Origin: Candidatus Aciduliprofundum sp.
Lineage (GTDB): Archaea > Thermoplasmatota > Thermoplasmata > Thermoplasmatales > Aciduliprofundaceae
Length of the DNA: 13,866 bases
Direction of reading: 5' to 3'
NCBI GenBank assembly: GCA_015523135.1
Contig: WAKY01000108.1
Coordinates: forward strand, 1-13,866
Positions 12,367 through 13,866 of this stretch are shown here, in pieces (position 1 is the stretch's first letter; each line of letters begins with the position of its first letter). Under the pieces are notes generated by a model. The model ran no database searches. It was not told the DNA's origin and saw only the letters and a program-made list of their open reading frames with translations. Both the position numbers and the translations under genes were made by a program.

Positions 12367-13866
12367 CTATTTCACTTGTTTTAATATTTCCTCTGCTAAT
12401 TTTCTTCCAATTCCAGGTATTCTCATTAGTGATTCTACATTTGCCATTTTCAATTTTTCTATTGAGTTAAAGCCAGAGTCAAACAATCTTCTCGCCCTAA
12501 CTCTTCCAACCCCTCTTAGGGATACTATAGGTAAGAGCTCCTCTCTAACTCCATATTTCACCCTTAATCTGAGATTTTCTACTTCCCTTATATGGGGATA
12601 ATGCAGAACCTTCCCAATCTCTCCAAAGGCATATAAGAGCCAATCTGCAAGTTCAACTCTTCCGTGTAAGTCTCCTGGGCCAATATCGTATCTTTCAATT
12701 ATTTTATCCTGCGAGGTTTCTGCAATCCAATCCATAAGAATAGAGGCAGTTTTTAATGCACCAAAGAAAGTATCTTGGTCAACATCAAATTCGTCTATTG
12801 CAAGCTTATGGGTATATGCCAAGCTGAATAGTTCTTCTAACTCGCTCCTCTTTGCCCTTATGGGGTTCATATCAGGTGTGCAGGAAATTGTGTGAAGTAT
12901 GCAGAAAATATCAAAACTATGCTCGTAGCACTTGCGAAATATGATAGCTGTATATGGGTCTATATACAAATCTGAAGTTCTCTTGCCTAAAGGAGTGGCT
13001 AAAATTAATCTCTTCCTCTTTATGAATTCATATTCTTCTAGGAAATCAAGTATCCTCTCTACCTTTTTCTCTAAATTCTCCACGGGCATTTTAAAACCGT
13101 AGAATGTTTTCTTGAAAAATTCAAAAATTTCCTCCTCTTTGTTAATCATATCACTGGCTATTAAAGCCAAGATATGAGTTCTAAGTGCACTCTCATTGGA
13201 TAGTTGCGATTCTATATCTTCAATCTCACCCCTTATGTACATCTCCATATAATCTTGGGCCCTCTTCTCGCTTCTCGCATAAATTATCCCTTCTCCATAC
13301 TTATCGTACTTTGGCCTTCCAGCCCTTCCAAGCATCTGCTTGATTTCCATTACAGGAATGTAAACGCTTGAAAAGCCATCATAGCGGGTAACATCTCTAA
13401 CAATAACCGTTCTTGAAGGGAGGTTTATGCCAGCAGCTAAGGTAGGTGTTGCCACAATGACCTTTAACCACCTATTTTTGAATTCTTTTTCCACTATACC
13501 CCTATGCTTGTTGCTCAAGCCGGCGTGGTGGAAAGCAACGCCATGCCTTATCAATTTTGCAATTCTCTCGCCGTATATTGTGTACTCTTCATCCATAATA
13601 CTATCCGCTAAGGCATAGAGCTCTTTTTTATCCTCTTCGCTCAAATATCCTTCAACTCTTCTTCTCAATTTCTCAGCTAGGGATTCTGCGGATTTTCTTC
13701 TATTCACGAATATTAACACTTGCCCACCTAACTCTATGCTTCTCTTAACCAAATTCCCTATGTTTATAGCATCGTGTTTTATTTCCACCTTCTCTCCATC
13801 CTCAAAAAGGAGCGTGTCATCGTAATAAACTCCGAGGCGCAGGGGCACAGGCCTGAACTCGCTATA
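12367..13866 (-). CDS. hel308: Hel308-type Ski2-like DNA helicase (N-terminus beyond window edge)
   Basis: The 499 visible C-terminal residues of an ATP-dependent 3'-5' DNA helicase that acts on stalled forks and in recombination repair; full Hel308 is about 700 residues. Numbered from the window edge: Ser-Glu-Phe-Arg-Pro-Val-Pro-Leu at 2-9, the hallmark at the start of RecA domain 2; motif IV Ile-Phe-Val-Asn-Arg-Arg near 52-57; His-His-Ala-Gly-Leu near 113-117; motif V Ala-Thr-Pro-Thr-Leu-Ala-Ala-Gly at 139-146; motif VI Gln-Met-Leu-Gly-Arg-Ala-Gly-Arg-Pro at 177-185. The winged-helix and ratchet domains follow, and the protein ends in a helix-hairpin-helix domain with Arg-Gly-Val-Gly and Ile-Pro-Gly-Ile-Gly. 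This C-terminal set separates Hel308 from other Ski2-like helicases. The frame is open to the last base, so it is cut by the window only. Confidence 0.93.
   Translation of the reverse strand, partial: YSEFRPVPLRLGVYYDDTLLFEDGEKVEIKHDAINIGNLVKRSIELGGQVLIFVNRRKSAESLAEKLRRRVEGYLSEEDKKELYALADSIMDEEYTIYGERIAKLIRHGVAFHHAGLSNKHRGIVEKEFKNRWLKVIVATPTLAAGINLPSRTVIVRDVTRYDGFSSVYIPVMEIKQMLGRAGRPKYDKYGEGIIYARSEKRAQDYMEMYIRGEIEDIESQLSNESALRTHILALIASDMINKEEEIFEFFKKTFYGFKMPVENLEKKVERILDFLEEYEFIKRKRLILATPLGKRTSDLYIDPYTAIIFRKCYEHSFDIFCILHTISCTPDMNPIRAKRSELEELFSLAYTHKLAIDEFDVDQDTFFGALKTASILMDWIAETSQDKIIERYDIGPGDLHGRVELADWLLYAFGEIGKVLHYPHIREVENLRLRVKYGVREELLPIVSLRGVGRVRARRLFDSGFNSIEKLKMANVESLMRIPGIGRKLAEEILKQVK

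Noticed and set aside
1..13866. CRISPR array, insertion sequence, integrase site or tRNA gene
   Set aside because: No regularly spaced repeats, transposase, terminal inverted repeats or tRNA-like cloverleaf were seen.

Overview
The window looks like an AT-rich archaeal chromosome, probably of a thermophilic euryarchaeon. The signs are a VCP/VAT-type Cdc48 ATPase, a Hel308 repair helicase, an Lrp/AsnC regulator, archaeal TATA boxes (TTTAAATA, TTTTATATA) about 25 bp before inferred transcript starts, and Shine-Dalgarno sites of the form GGAGGTGAT. The RNase P RNA gene is a sharp GC-rich island, as is usual for structured RNAs in AT-rich heat-loving genomes. A Thermoplasmatota-like, peptide-using organism (for example the Aciduliprofundum/DHVE2 lineage) would fit, but this is inference from gene content, not a database match.

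Layout. 1-1242 (minus): a bacterial-type RNase PH gene overlaps a class II glutamine amidotransferase gene that runs off the left edge. A palindromic TATA box at 1287-1296 probably also drives the divergent 1319-1702 gene for a small unknown membrane protein. 1706-7199 (minus): a five-gene Dpp/Opp peptide importer in the order binding protein, permease B, permease C, ATPase D, ATPase F. Its last four genes are nearly abutting, and a U-rich tract follows the binding-protein gene. 7206-7381: a divergent regulatory region with a perfect 12-bp direct repeat, two core promoters and a hairpin in the hsp20 leader. 7382-10011 (plus): hsp20 then cdc48, a proteostasis pair in which both stop codons lie inside hairpins followed by U-tracts. 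10063-10479 (plus): RNase P RNA with its own promoter. 10482-12321 (minus): an Lrp/AsnC regulator followed by a membrane sensor with an extracytoplasmic SBP_bac_3 domain and a PAS domain. It ends in a degenerate kinase stub with no phosphoacceptor His and no ATPase domain. 12367-13866 (minus): the C-terminal two thirds of Hel308, running off the right edge.

How the parts relate. The importer would supply peptides, the Hsp20/Cdc48 pair handles misfolded proteins, and RNase P and RNase PH mature the two ends of tRNAs. The Lrp plus sensor pair is a plausible small-nutrient sensing module, but nothing here proves a functional link. The most unusual items are the bacterial-type RNase PH in an archaeal context, the kinase-less sensor that stops 2 bp from the RNase P RNA end, and the stop-codon hairpins in the hsp20-cdc48 operon. 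I found no CRISPR array, insertion sequence, tRNA or rRNA gene. The only stretches without a protein gene longer than about 150 bases are 7200-7381 and the RNase P RNA gene.
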